Counted from the stretch's first letter, positions 14,649 through 22,808 are shown. The stretch: 22,808 nucleotides of DNA from CAZGSG01 sp964528095 (GCA_964528095.1 CAZGSG010000070.1:1-22808); one strand, 5' to 3'. Notes: generated from the sequence alone by a model not told the origin. Numbers and translations are program-made.

Positions 14649-15086
14649 TCAGGCGTTAGACAATAATGCAAAAAAACCAATGAACAGGAATAATGTAACA
14701 AGTATCAGCAGGATGGAAGTAATCACGAAATATATTTTGAGGCTGCGGAAACTGCTGGCCATCTGCGCCTGGTTCATCCCGTTCAATGCAGATTTTGCGC
14801 CAGACGCGAACCGGAACAGGAAATAATTAAGCAGCAGCCCGATAATAACAGAAAACAGTACCTGCCCGGGTGAATTACTATCTGTTATCAATGATGAACC
14901 AAATCCTTCTGTTCTCGGCATTACTATATTTTTGTTGGAAAATAAACCGAGGATATTAATCGCATACCCGATCACGGCAACTGTTACAATGATCATGATC
15001 CAGGAAGCCATCGAACGTATATGATTTTTAGCGGTCTCATCTATTTTCAACTCGGAGGAAAACAGGCTTGTTTGTGGCTGTTCCAT
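14649..15086 (-). CDS. DUF5362-like membrane protein, paralogue 2
   Basis: This 145-residue membrane protein has helices at about 28-49, 75-94 and 117-143. It shares TSLFSSELKID, ASWIMI and MNQAQMASSFRSLKIYF with its neighbours; the last motif is the match to DQQALGSAFGSVRNYF in paralogue 1. It lies 7 bp after paralogue 3 and 16 bp before paralogue 1, so the three form one transcript. It has lost the charged DQQ of the loop motif (QAQ), the most diverged of the three there. Function unknown. Confidence 0.65.
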   Translation of the reverse strand: MEQPQTSLFSSELKIDETAKNHIRSMASWIMIIVTVAVIGYAINILGLFSNKNIVMPRTEGFGSSLITDSNSPGQVLFSVIIGLLLNYFLFRFASGAKSALNGMNQAQMASSFRSLKIYFVITSILLILVTLFLFIGFFALLSNA

Positions 15087-15093
15087 TTGTTTG

Positions 15094-15513
15094 TTATTTA
15101 AATAATGAGGTAAGATTGCCCATCAACCCGATGAGCGCAATAATGCCATAAAAAATAAAAAAGACTTTGATATCTCCCAGTCCTGAATTAAATGCCTGCT
15201 GATCTTTTGCAAGAACACCGCTTTTTACGCGGCTGGCGCCCCTCACCAGGAAAAACATCATTATGGCTACCACCGCGCAAACCAATATGCCTGCAACAAG
15301 CACAATGGTCATCGTAGCGCTGGTATCAGCTTCAGGATATGCGGCGAACTGGTTCTGGATCTGCCCCCAGCCGGCAGCAACTGCCAGTACACCGATACCG
15401 ATCATTATCAGAACGAGTATACCAAACATTTTTGCCCAACGCGCCATTTCGGCCGTTTCTATGGATGTGGGCTGGTCTACCTCGAATTCAAACAGGGAAT
15501 TATTTTCTTCCAT
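15094..15513 (-). CDS. DUF5362-like membrane protein, paralogue 3
   Basis: This 139-residue protein is the first of the three-gene run. Its N-terminus has NSLFEFEVD and EMARWAKMFGIL. Hydrophobic helices are at about 28-48, 67-92 and 112-136. The loop KDQQAFNSGLGDIKVFF matches the family motif in its neighbours. A near-consensus -7 box TATATTTA (15532-15539, minus strand) lies 18 bp upstream of the ATG, with a TTG in the adjoining hairpin arm about 16 bp further; this is weak support for a promoter. Function unknown. Confidence 0.65.
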   Translation of the reverse strand: MEENNSLFEFEVDQPTSIETAEMARWAKMFGILVLIMIGIGVLAVAAGWGQIQNQFAAYPEADTSATMTIVLVAGILVCAVVAIMMFFLVRGASRVKSGVLAKDQQAFNSGLGDIKVFFIFYGIIALIGLMGNLTSLFK

Positions 15514-15543
15514 GGAAAGCTTTTATGTACCTAAATATAAGGT

Positions 15544-15630
15544 GAATTCAAAATTCAAAAGTCAAAATTCAAAAACAGACCCTGGTTTTCGGAACCTGTT
15601 TTTGAATTTTGACTTTTGAATTTTGAATTC
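15544..15630. repeat. Perfect 35-bp inverted repeat behind proS (ATTCAAA family)
   Basis: Arms 15544-15578 and 15596-15630 are exact complements over 35 bases, with a 17-nt loop (ACCCTGGTTTTCGGAAC). The arms consist of repeated ATTCAAA/AGTCAAA words flanked by GAATTC. The right arm overlaps the last base of the proS stop codon (15630-15632). It is the best-preserved of four such elements in the window and a likely proS terminator; CAGACCTGG-like words at the arm tip recur at 7551 and 9048. Confidence 0.8.
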
Positions 15631-17108
15631 TAATAAGCTCGGGCAAATAAGACGCGCTGTACCGAAGGTTTGCCACTCAGGATACAGGTGCCTGCCTCCT
15701 GTTCGTTGTTCAACGGGATACAGCGTATCGTTGCTTTGGTTTTTTCTTTAATGGCTTCTTCTGTTTCGGCTGTGCCGTCCCAATGGGCTGAAATAAATCC
15801 ACCCTTGCCATCCAGTAATTCTTCAAACTCGGCCCAGGTATTCGCCGGGGTTATATGTTCCTGCTGGTAGGTTTTTGCTTTGGCATACATGGCATGCTGT
15901 ATTTCTATCAGCAAGCCATCGATATACTGAGCTATTCCGTCCAGTCCCACCAGTTTTTTTTCTTTGGTATCCCGGCGGGCTATTTCCACTACATTTTTTT
16001 CAAGATCCCTGGCTCCAAGCGCCACACGTACAGGCACCCCTTTCATCTCATGCTCGGCAAATTTCCATCCCGGCCTGTTATTATCGTTATCATCATACTT
16101 TACCCGCAGACCCAGTCTTTTCAGGTTGTCCATTATCTCATGCGCTTTCGCATCGATCAGGGCTTTTTGTTCATCGCCTTTATAGATTGGCACAATGACT
16201 ACCTGCAGTGGCGCTATCCTCGGTGGCAACACGAGTCCCTCATCATCACTATGCGCCATCACCAGTGCGCCGATCAGTCTGGTGCTCACCCCCCAACTGG
16301 TAGCCCATACGTACTCCAACTGGTTTTCTTTATTGGAAAACTTTACTTCAAACGCTTTTGCAAAATTTTGTCCCAGGAAATGCGAGGTACCTGCCTGCAA
16401 CGCCTTCCCATCCTGCATCAATGCCTCAATACAATACGTATCCACTGCGCCGGCAAAACGTTCGCTTTCCGATTTCACTCCCCGTATGACGGGGAGGGCC
16501 ATGAATTCTTCCGCGAAGGTGGCATACACATCCAACATTTTTTTGGTCTCTTCTATCGCTTCCTTTTCGGTAGCATGCGCGGTATGCCCTTCCTGCCATA
16601 GAAATTCGGCTGTACGCAGAAACAATCTTGTACGCATTTCCCAACGCACCACATTGGCCCATTGGTTGATGAGCAGTGGCAGATCGCGGTATGACTGGAT
16701 CCAGTCACGATAGGTATTCCAGATAATCGCTTCACTGGTCGGACGTATCACCAGTTCCTCTTCGAGTTTAGCCTCGGGGTCTACTATCAGTTTGCCTTTA
16801 TGCAGGGGGTCTGCCTTGAGCCGGTAATGTGTTACGATTGCGCATTCCTTAGCAAAACCTTCGGCATTTTTTTCTTCTTTTTCAAAAAGGCTTTTGGGAA
16901 CAAATAATGGAAAGTAAGCATTTACATGCCCCGTATCCTTGAACATTTTGTCCAATGCGTCGCGCATATTTTCCCAGAGGGCAAAACCATAGGGTTTGAT
17001 CACCATACAGCCCCTTACAGCGGAATAATCCGCCAGGCTTCCTTTTATTACCAGATCATTGTACCATTGAGAATAATCCTGCGCCCTGGAGGTAATTTCT
17101 TTGCTCAT
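15630..17108 (-). CDS. proS: Prolyl-tRNA synthetase, archaeal/eukaryotic type
   Basis: This 492-residue class II synthetase charges tRNA-Pro with proline. It is the short form without the inserted editing (INS) domain, as in archaea, eukaryotes and many Bacteroidota. RPTSE is at 122-126, motif 2 is around RWEMRTRLFLRTAEFLWQEG (155-174), the proline-pocket TSHFLGQNFAKAF is at 241-253 and motif 3 is GVSTRLIGALVMAHSDDEGL (273-292). The anticodon-binding domain follows from ~300. The C-terminal domain keeps IRCIPLNN and GTCILSGKPS and ends in the usual RVLFARAY, whose terminal Tyr reaches toward the active site. The ATG at 17108 gives MSKEITSRAQDYSQWYNDLV, a normal start. It runs divergently from the lipoprotein gene. 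Confidence 0.97.
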   Translation of the reverse strand: MSKEITSRAQDYSQWYNDLVIKGSLADYSAVRGCMVIKPYGFALWENMRDALDKMFKDTGHVNAYFPLFVPKSLFEKEEKNAEGFAKECAIVTHYRLKADPLHKGKLIVDPEAKLEEELVIRPTSEAIIWNTYRDWIQSYRDLPLLINQWANVVRWEMRTRLFLRTAEFLWQEGHTAHATEKEAIEETKKMLDVYATFAEEFMALPVIRGVKSESERFAGAVDTYCIEALMQDGKALQAGTSHFLGQNFAKAFEVKFSNKENQLEYVWATSWGVSTRLIGALVMAHSDDEGLVLPPRIAPLQVVIVPIYKGDEQKALIDAKAHEIMDNLKRLGLRVKYDDNDNNRPGWKFAEHEMKGVPVRVALGARDLEKNVVEIARRDTKEKKLVGLDGIAQYIDGLLIEIQHAMYAKAKTYQQEHITPANTWAEFEELLDGKGGFISAHWDGTAETEEAIKEKTKATIRCIPLNNEQEAGTCILSGKPSVQRVLFARAY

Positions 17109-17273
17109 TTTTTGTGTTTAAATACTCGAAAACCTTTACGTTTAAATTAACACAGCGCAATACAATTTTATTTTTTTTGCGCTGTAACTTCGAACTGAAC
17201 AACCGTTAGTCTACCAGTAAAAAGTCGCACAAAAGTAGTAACTTCAATTTTAAACCCGATAAATCAGATTGCC

Positions 17274-18023
17274 ATGAAATCATCAATTTTACTCCTGGCA
17301 TTAGCAACTGCCGCTTTCACGAGTTGCACCACTGCATATAAAACAGGTCAGACCCCTGATGATGTATATTTTTCTCCTACACGCGACCAGGATGAATACG
17401 TGGTAGTAGAAAAAAATGATGACCGCAGCTACCAGGGAGCGAATGACTATTATGATGATCGTTATCTCCGCATGAGGGTTAGCAACCGTTATCGCTGGTC
17501 AGAACTCGACGACTGGTATTACTATGGCAGTCGCTATAATTATTCTTATTATCCGCAGACAGGTTTGTACTACAATCCCTGGACCCCCAATACCTACTGG
17601 AACGCGCATTATAATCCCTACTACGGTGGAGGTTTTTATGGTGGTGGCGGCATCATCATCAAACCGACCAGTACGGTCTATAACAGGCCAAGGACGGTAA
17701 ACCTGAACACGTACAATAATTCAATGCTCACCAATAGCAATTACTCCAATTCCAAGACAGGCGCTAATGACAGGAGAAATATCTATAACAACGCCAATAG
17801 TGCCGGCAGCAGGAATGGTAACAGCAACTACAATTACAACAGTAATAGCAGCAGGAGCAGTAATGGTAGTTCCCTCCGTAATATATTCGGCAGTGGCAAC
17901 AACAATAACTCATCATCTAATTCAACTAATAGTTCCAATTCTTCCAGTCGTCCAGCTGCAACACCAAGTAGCAGTTCCAGTTCATCAGGAAGCAGCGGAA
18001 ATGCACCGGTAAGAAAATTTTAA
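17274..18023 (+). CDS. Putative Asn/Ser-rich lipoprotein
   Basis: This 249-residue protein begins MKSSILLLALATAAFTSCTT, a lipoprotein-type signal with FTSC as lipobox and the lipidated cysteine at C18. A central Tyr-rich region (about 58-125) has many YY, YNPW and YGGG words. The C-terminal ~90 residues are mostly Asn and Ser. I recognise no named family; such proteins are often outer-membrane or surface-linked in Bacteroidota. The protein is probably exported; the low-complexity tail suggests a flexible region. A terminator lies immediately downstream at 18034-18064, and the FadL-like gene follows at a 99-bp distance. Function unknown. Confidence 0.75.
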   Translation: MKSSILLLALATAAFTSCTTAYKTGQTPDDVYFSPTRDQDEYVVVEKNDDRSYQGANDYYDDRYLRMRVSNRYRWSELDDWYYYGSRYNYSYYPQTGLYYNPWTPNTYWNAHYNPYYGGGFYGGGGIIIKPTSTVYNRPRTVNLNTYNNSMLTNSNYSNSKTGANDRRNIYNNANSAGSRNGNSNYNYNSNSSRSSNGSSLRNIFGSGNNNNSSSNSTNSSNSSSRPAATPSSSSSSSGSSGNAPVRKF

Positions 18024-18033
18024 GATCAGCACC

Positions 18034-18064
18034 AACCCTTTTGCAGCAAAGCAAAAGGGTTTTT
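18034..18064 (+). terminator. Rho-independent terminator behind the lipoprotein gene
   Basis: AACCCTTTTGC (18034-18044) and GCAAAAGGGTT (18051-18061) form a perfect 11-bp stem with loop AGCAAA, followed by TTT. It is 10 bp after the stop codon. Read-through into the next gene is possible because the T-tail is short. Confidence 0.75.
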
Positions 18065-18122
18065 AGTCTATTGCGAAAGACTGATAACATACCAGATTCT
18101 TTTATATAATTAATGGTTATAC

Positions 18123-19676
18123 ATGAAAAAAATACTTTTCATAGCGGTTAGTATTGCATCCGCTAACTGCCTGTCGGCGCAGACACCTGAAGACGCGCTA
18201 CGGTTTTCCTGGTCTCCTTCATCCGGCACAGCCAGGCAACAGGCCATCGGTGGTGCAGGCGGTTCCTTAGGTGGCGATCTGTCGGCCACGTTTATGAACC
18301 CCGCAGGACTGGGTTTCTATAAAACAGGCGATTTTGTTCTTTCGCCCGGTTTTGGTATGCTCAATAATAAAGCCTCTTATTTTGGAACTACCCAGGCCGA
18401 CAAAAAAAATGGATTTAAACTGGGTACTACCGGATTTGTATCTGGTTCGCCCAATAATCGTGGCCGCGGGGCTGTCACCAGTTCAGCATTTGCAATAGCG
18501 GTAAATACCACAGCCAATTTCAACAGCAGTTTATTATACCGCGGCGCCAATAACGAAACATCCTATTCACAAAAATTCCTGGAAGAAATCGGCAACACAA
18601 CGGATGCCAATGCTGTGGCCAGTAACTTTCCGTTCGGCAGCAGTCTTGCTTTCAACACCTACTGGATCGATACCGCGAATGGATGGAACGCGGGCAATAA
18701 ACGATTTGTTTCCCTGGCAACCCCTCTTCTTGCAAGCGGCGGTTTGTTGCAGGAGCAAAGTGTGATCAGCAAAGGCGGCATAACAGAACTTGCTATCGCA
18801 GGCGCTGCCAACTTCAATGAAAAATTTTATGTAGGAGGCACCCTGGGTATTCCTTTCTTACACTATAGCAGGGAATCGCGCTTCCTGGAAGCGGATGCAA
18901 CCACCAATTCCAATAACAATTTTGATTTTGCTTCGATCACAGAAAACCTGACCACCAATGGCGCCGGGATCAATATAAAAGCCGGTATCATATATAAACC
19001 CGTAGAGTATATCCGTCTGGGCCTGGCCATACATTCACCTACAATTTATTCTCTCACCGACAAGTATAATGCATCCGTTACCGCCAATACAGAAGGTTAC
19101 CAGGGTGAATTTACCCAGGGCTCAGGTACATTCACCAATGGACAGGATGCGCAATTCAAATACACGCTTGTTACGCCTTATCGTGTTATCGGTAGCGCCT
19201 CCTATGTATTGCGCGAAGTAGAGGATGTAAGGAAACAAAAAGGATTTATTACCGCTGATGTTGAATTTATAAATTATAAAGCATCTTCTTACAGCATCAC
19301 TGATAATGAAGGAGTAGACCAACCCGAATCAAAAGCATACCTGGAATCATTGAATAAAGCAATTGACAATGCGTATAAAGCAGCGTTGAATTTCAGGGTT
19401 GGCGGTGAATTAAAATTCACCACGCTCATGGTTCGTCTTGGTGCTGCCTACTATGGCAATCCTTATAAAGACCTTGCTGGTGAAAAAGGCAGTCGTTTCC
19501 TGGTAACAGGTGGCCTCGGTTATCGCGATAAAGGATTTTTTATAGACCTGGGATATGCATATACCATGGGTAAGGATGTACATGTTCCTTATCGTTTGCA
19601 AAACGCCGCTTTCAGAGGTGCAAGTATCAAAAATACTGGTGGGAACGCGGTGCTCACTGTTGGGTTTAAGATCTAA
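18123..19676 (+). CDS. OmpP1/FadL-family outer-membrane protein
   Basis: This 517-residue protein has a signal peptide at 1-20 (MKKILFIAVSIASANCLSAQ). The mature start EDALRFSWSPSSGTARQQAIGGAGG leads to NPAGLGFYKTGDFVLSPGF, in which NPAGL is the hallmark of the OmpP1/FadL/TodX transporters. Alternating beta-strand repeats run to the C-terminus, which ends NAVLTVGFKI, a typical final barrel strand. FadL-like proteins let hydrophobic molecules cross the outer membrane; the substrate cannot be predicted. Paralogues without transport function also exist in this phylum. A perfect 20-bp inverted repeat follows, shared with convergent miaA. Confidence 0.85.
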   Translation: MKKILFIAVSIASANCLSAQTPEDALRFSWSPSSGTARQQAIGGAGGSLGGDLSATFMNPAGLGFYKTGDFVLSPGFGMLNNKASYFGTTQADKKNGFKLGTTGFVSGSPNNRGRGAVTSSAFAIAVNTTANFNSSLLYRGANNETSYSQKFLEEIGNTTDANAVASNFPFGSSLAFNTYWIDTANGWNAGNKRFVSLATPLLASGGLLQEQSVISKGGITELAIAGAANFNEKFYVGGTLGIPFLHYSRESRFLEADATTNSNNNFDFASITENLTTNGAGINIKAGIIYKPVEYIRLGLAIHSPTIYSLTDKYNASVTANTEGYQGEFTQGSGTFTNGQDAQFKYTLVTPYRVIGSASYVLREVEDVRKQKGFITADVEFINYKASSYSITDNEGVDQPESKAYLESLNKAIDNAYKAALNFRVGGELKFTTLMVRLGAAYYGNPYKDLAGEKGSRFLVTGGLGYRDKGFFIDLGYAYTMGKDVHVPYRLQNAAFRGASIKNTGGNAVLTVGFKI

Positions 19677-19691
19677 ATGATTGATGCTATT

Positions 19692-19740
19692 TTATAAAGA
19701 AAGGGAGCTATTCCATACGGATAGCTCCCTTTCTTTATAA
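19692..19740. terminator. Bidirectional terminator between the FadL-like gene and miaA
   Basis: TTATAAAGAAAGGGAGCTAT (19692-19711) and ATAGCTCCCTTTCTTTATAA (19721-19740) are perfect 20-bp inverted repeats with a 9-nt loop. A GC-rich upper stem (AGGGAGC) sits on A/T arms that give a U-tract on either strand. It lies 15 bp after the FadL-like stop and 17 bp before the miaA stop. Confidence 0.9.
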
Positions 19741-19757
19741 AACGAATTTAATACTAT

Positions 19758-20672
19758 TTAACGCGCATTATTTTCAATCATGTTAATCATCTCAGTTGTC
19801 TGCCCAGGCGCAAACCAATGTATTCCTTCCTCTTTCTTAAACCAGGTCATCTGCCGCTTCGCGTAATGACGGGTATTTTGTTTGATCATTTCAATCGCCC
19901 GCGCCAATGATGTGTTGCCAGCGAGATGATCAAATAGCTCCGTATATCCTACCGTTTGTAATGCATTCAACTGACGCAGGGGCATCAACTCTTTTACTTC
20001 GTTTAGCAAACCCTGCTCCATCATTTGATCCACCCGTTGATTGATGCGTTCATACAATTGTTCACGCGGCAGTTCCAGTCCCAGCTTATAAATGGCAAAC
20101 TCTCTTTTTGTTTTTTCCCCGTTGCGATAAGAAAGAATCGACTGCCCTGTGGTCATTACCACTTCCAATGCCCGCATTGTTCGTTGGGGATTTTGAATTT
20201 CTCCTTTTTCATAAAACAGGCTGTCTTTTTCCCTGATTGCAGCCTGCAACCATTCCAACCCCTCCGACTGGTACTTCGACTGAATGGCCAGCCTGGTCTC
20301 CGGCGGTATGGACGGTATCTTGTCCAGGCCTTCACAAAATGCACGCAGGTATAAACCGGTACCGCCCACCAGCACGATCGTGTCATGCTGTTCAAAGAGC
20401 ATTGTCGCTTTTTCTAGTGCATAGTCTTCAAAACTTGCAGCAGTTATTTCTTCTGTTACTGAATGGGAGGCAATGAAATGATGTGGTACAGTATTTAATT
20501 CCTCAATAAATGGCCTCGCTACGCCAATATTCAGTTCCCTGAAGCATTGCCGGCTATCGGCAGATATGATCTCCGTATCAAAATGCCGGGCAATAGTGAT
20601 AGCAGCAGCAGTCTTGCCTACCGCAGTAGGTCCCGCGATGATGATAGCTGTTTTATTGTTTTTGGGAGACAT
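19758..20672 (-). CDS. miaA: tRNA dimethylallyltransferase
   Basis: This 304-residue enzyme transfers a dimethylallyl group from DMAPP to N6 of A37 in tRNAs reading U-starting codons. GPTAVGKT is the P-loop (14-21), ADSRQCF (38-44) is the substrate-binding aspartate loop, VGGTGLYLRAFC is the second conserved block, and QTVGYTELFDHLAG and NTRHYAKRQMTWFK complete the family pattern near the C-terminus. The frame is open to 20735, but ATG 20672 (MSPKNNKTAIIIAGPTAVGKT) fits the normal length and places the P-loop as usual. It is on the same strand as the pRiA4b-like and cca genes upstream. Call secure. Confidence 0.95.
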   Translation of the reverse strand: MSPKNNKTAIIIAGPTAVGKTAAAITIARHFDTEIISADSRQCFRELNIGVARPFIEELNTVPHHFIASHSVTEEITAASFEDYALEKATMLFEQHDTIVLVGGTGLYLRAFCEGLDKIPSIPPETRLAIQSKYQSEGLEWLQAAIREKDSLFYEKGEIQNPQRTMRALEVVMTTGQSILSYRNGEKTKREFAIYKLGLELPREQLYERINQRVDQMMEQGLLNEVKELMPLRQLNALQTVGYTELFDHLAGNTSLARAIEMIKQNTRHYAKRQMTWFKKEEGIHWFAPGQTTEMINMIENNAR

Positions 20673-20826
20673 TGGGATCCGGATACTAGATATTTGACGG
20701 TAGATGGTTAGAGAAGTTCTGGGTTCAGCGTTCATAGTTTGACGTTATATCCCGATACCAGTTGGATTTTGCTACCGGTATCAACTATCTAACATCAAAC
20801 TTCAAACCATCCGACATCCTACTGGT

Positions 20827-21393
20827 TTACTCCTCCTCCGCCCCTTCCTCCGCCGTTCCCGTTTCGGCAAGACCAAGGTCTTCTCCATCCTCGTCTTTTT
20901 CACCAAAACCATCGGTTACCTGGGTCAGATCATACTTTTCCTCTACGTCCGCAAATTTTTCACCCAATAGTCCTTTGGTACCATACTGGCTTGGCGCAAT
21001 ACCTTCCGTGCGTACGATACCGGGATATCCTATCCGGGTATTTTCTTCTTTTGAAACATTGATCAGCTCTACCAGGAAATGCCAGTTCTTATTGAAATCG
21101 TATAAGTAAACGAATTTCTGATTGGGATTTTTTATTTCAGAGCCGATCGTGGTTTCCGCCATCAGCAAGGGGGCTACCTTATAATCCTTATCATATTGTT
21201 CGAGACTTATTTCCCTGCCACGCTGCCAGTTATCATTGCTCCTGAAAAAAGTAGCTTTATGCTTATTGTCAAATTCGTACGACTTTAGGATCGTGTCGTG
21301 CAGCTCACGGAAAGACTGCGTATGCCTGATAACGATATCACGGTATACACTTTCATCCTCCTCAAAATAGATCCTGAATTTTAATATTGCCAT
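20827..21393 (-). CDS. Plasmid pRiA4b ORF-3-like protein (IS1096 passenger type)
   Basis: This 188-residue protein resembles the PF07929 family. RIYFEEDESVYRDIVIRHTQSFRELHDTILKSYEFDNKH and NWHFLVELINV are typical of the fold, with a late segment RIGYPGIVRTEGIAPSQYG. The C-terminal ~40 residues are strongly acidic (Asp/Glu) and probably disordered. Members occur as chromosomal single genes next to miaA in Bacteroidota, to my memory, so the name from a plasmid and an insertion sequence does not mean this is mobile. Function is unknown. It starts 45 bp after the cca stop and may be in its transcript. Confidence 0.75.
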   Translation of the reverse strand: MAILKFRIYFEEDESVYRDIVIRHTQSFRELHDTILKSYEFDNKHKATFFRSNDNWQRGREISLEQYDKDYKVAPLLMAETTIGSEIKNPNQKFVYLYDFNKNWHFLVELINVSKEENTRIGYPGIVRTEGIAPSQYGTKGLLGEKFADVEEKYDLTQVTDGFGEKDEDGEDLGLAETGTAEEGAEEE

Positions 21394-21438
21394 AAGCGAA
21401 TTTACGATTTATCTTTTATTGGGATAAAGGCTGCTAAT

Positions 21439-22808
21439 TTACTGATTTACGGGGGTTATGCCCATCTCTTTCGCCTTTGTGAGCAAAAACTCCTGTCCCG
21501 CCTCCGGGGTATTGGGGATAAATCCGTCCAGTATCGCATCTTTTAATGCATTCTTCAGGTCGCCTACGGGTTTTGACGGAGGCAATCCAAATAATTGCAT
21601 GATCTCTTCTCCGGTTACCGGTGGCTGCCAGTTACGCACATGGTCTTTTTCTTCTACTTCTTTGCAGCGTTGCCGCACCAGCTGAAAATTTTCCAGGTAT
21701 CTTTTTACTTTATATTTATTCTTGGACGTGATATCTGCTTCGCAAAGCTTCATGAGCGATTCAAAATCATCACCCGCATCAAATAATAAACGCCGGATGG
21801 CCGAGTCAGTAATATTGTCTTTTGTCAGGCTGATCGGGCGCAGATGCAATTCCACCATTTTGCGCACAAAACGCATCTTTTCATGCAGGGGAAGTTTGAA
21901 CTGTGTAAAGATCTTTGGCACCATTCGTCCTCCCACTACTTCGTGGCCATGAAATGTCCAGCCATGTCCTTCTTCAAATCTCTTGGTGGCCGGTTTGGCG
22001 ATATCATGCAATATGGCGGCCCAACGCAACCAGAGATCATCCGAATTGCGGGATAGATTATCCAGTACCTGCAGCGTATGATAGAAATTATCTTTATGTC
22101 CATGCCCATCGATGTATTCAGCACCTGCCAGTTCTACCATCTGTGGAAAAATCAATTGCAGCAAACCTGACTGGTATAAAAGATCAAACCCAATGGATGG
22201 TTTTGGAGAAAGAATGATCTTATTGAGTTCATCGGTGATCCTTTCTTTTGAAATGATCCGGATGCGGTCCGCATTATCTTTTATCGCCTGGAATGTTTTT
22301 TCTTCGATAACAAAATCCAGTTGTGTTGCAAAACGAATGGCCCGCATCATCCGCAGCGGATCATCACTGAATGTGCGGGATGCTTCAAGCGGTGTTTGTA
22401 TGAGCTTTGTCTCCAGGTCGCCTATCCCATTAAATGGATCAACCAGTTTACCAAATGCATGTTTGTTCAGGCTGATGGCCATCGCATTGATGGTAAAATC
22501 CCGGCGCAGCTGGTCATCACTGAGTGTACCGGGCAGCACATCGGGATTGCGGGACTCAGCGCGGTAACTTTCTTTGCGGGCACCCACAAATTCGATATCA
22601 AAAAAACAGGCATCAGAAGACGTATCGCCAATATTTACCCGGATATGCGCGGTTCCGAAATTCTTAAAATAATTAACCTGCGGATTGGGAGTAAAATATT
22701 TTGCTGTTGCCTTCGCCAGTTCAATGCCATCGCCCACGCACACGATATCAGCGTCAGTCGTGGGACGATCAAGCAATTTATCACGCACAAATCCACCCAC
22801 CAGGTAGG
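21439..22808 (-). CDS. cca: CCA tRNA nucleotidyltransferase with HD domain, 5' end outside window
   Basis: Only the N-terminal few tens of residues at most are missing; the visible ~455 residues start YLVGGFVRDKLLDRPTTDADIV, the nucleotidyltransferase active site (GG motif and DAD carboxylates). The RRDFTINAMA and DDPLRMMRAIRFA blocks follow, the latter in the poly(A)/CCA head-to-neck region. An HD domain follows, with HGHKDNFYHTLQVLDN and ILHDIAKP. This two-part form is the bacterial class II CCA-adding or poly(A) polymerase-like enzyme, adding or repairing the tRNA 3' CCA; the HD part may give phosphatase or phosphodiesterase activity. It runs off the right edge; the GTG at 22798-22800 is the codon of an internal Val, not a start. 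Confidence 0.93.
   Translation of the reverse strand, partial: YLVGGFVRDKLLDRPTTDADIVCVGDGIELAKATAKYFTPNPQVNYFKNFGTAHIRVNIGDTSSDACFFDIEFVGARKESYRAESRNPDVLPGTLSDDQLRRDFTINAMAISLNKHAFGKLVDPFNGIGDLETKLIQTPLEASRTFSDDPLRMMRAIRFATQLDFVIEEKTFQAIKDNADRIRIISKERITDELNKIILSPKPSIGFDLLYQSGLLQLIFPQMVELAGAEYIDGHGHKDNFYHTLQVLDNLSRNSDDLWLRWAAILHDIAKPATKRFEEGHGWTFHGHEVVGGRMVPKIFTQFKLPLHEKMRFVRKMVELHLRPISLTKDNITDSAIRRLLFDAGDDFESLMKLCEADITSKNKYKVKRYLENFQLVRQRCKEVEEKDHVRNWQPPVTGEEIMQLFGLPPSKPVGDLKNALKDAILDGFIPNTPEAGQEFLLTKAKEMGITPVNQ

Noticed and set aside
15855..16601. Long open frame on the plus strand across proS
   Set aside because: It lies antisense to a complete, well-conserved proS, has no start context and reads as composition shadow.
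20827..21393. Mobile element implied by the pRiA4b ORF-3/IS1096 passenger family
   Set aside because: There is no transposase, terminal inverted repeat or target duplication nearby; neighbours are core genes.

Overview
This window is ordinary chromosome from a member of the Bacteroidota, most likely the Chitinophagaceae (family placement is inference). The signs are near-perfect TAnnTTTG -7 promoter boxes, few strong Shine-Dalgarno sites, PF13279-type and plasmid pRiA4b ORF-3-type proteins, an archaeal/eukaryotic-type ProS, and a MoxR/DUF58/DUF4350/DUF4129/SpoIIM/RDD cluster. I see no phage, insertion sequence, CRISPR array, rRNA or tRNA.

Layout. Positions 1-258 hold the end of a clpC-like gene and 352-1035 hold cmk (both +). 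Then come, on the minus strand, an FKBP-type prolyl isomerase (1337-2374), a hotdog thioesterase (2557-2994) and a DnaQ exonuclease/GIY-YIG fusion (3210-4598). A stand-alone RlmK-like rRNA methyltransferase (5204-6223, +) and a small outer-membrane barrel (6352-6951, -) follow. A gene-free stretch of about 700 bp (7003-7686) holds structured repeats. From 13232 down to 7687 runs a minus-strand membrane/AAA+ operon: spoIIM-like, DUF4129, DUF4350, moxR, DUF58. An RDD gene (13343-14158) diverges from it, and three tandem DUF5362-like paralogues (14168-15513, -) lie beyond, followed by proS (-). Then come a putative lipoprotein and a FadL-like outer-membrane protein (both +), and finally miaA, a pRiA4b ORF-3-like gene and cca (all -). 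cca runs off the right edge.

How the genes work together. cmk, proS, miaA, cca, rlmK and clpC are translation, RNA and protein-quality housekeeping genes. The 7.7-15.5 kb block is a predicted envelope module: a MoxR AAA+ ATPase, a vWA-like DUF58 partner and several membrane proteins. Its biochemical job is not established.

The unusual content is between the genes. Almost every 3' end carries a long, often perfect inverted repeat that starts at or within a few bases of a stop codon. These fall into several families: a ~290-bp repeat present twice (1033-1323, 4857-5143) whose central 16-bp hairpin differs at three paired positions, all keeping pairing; a pair of 26-bp-stem hairpins with a nearly identical ~44-nt loop on both sides of the thioesterase gene; an ATTCAAA-rich family (7018, 7538, 9015, 15544; the last a perfect 35-bp inverted repeat); and a nested four-helix element at 7270-7501. 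These are the best candidates for something undescribed. No new defence or metabolic system is evident in the coding sequence.
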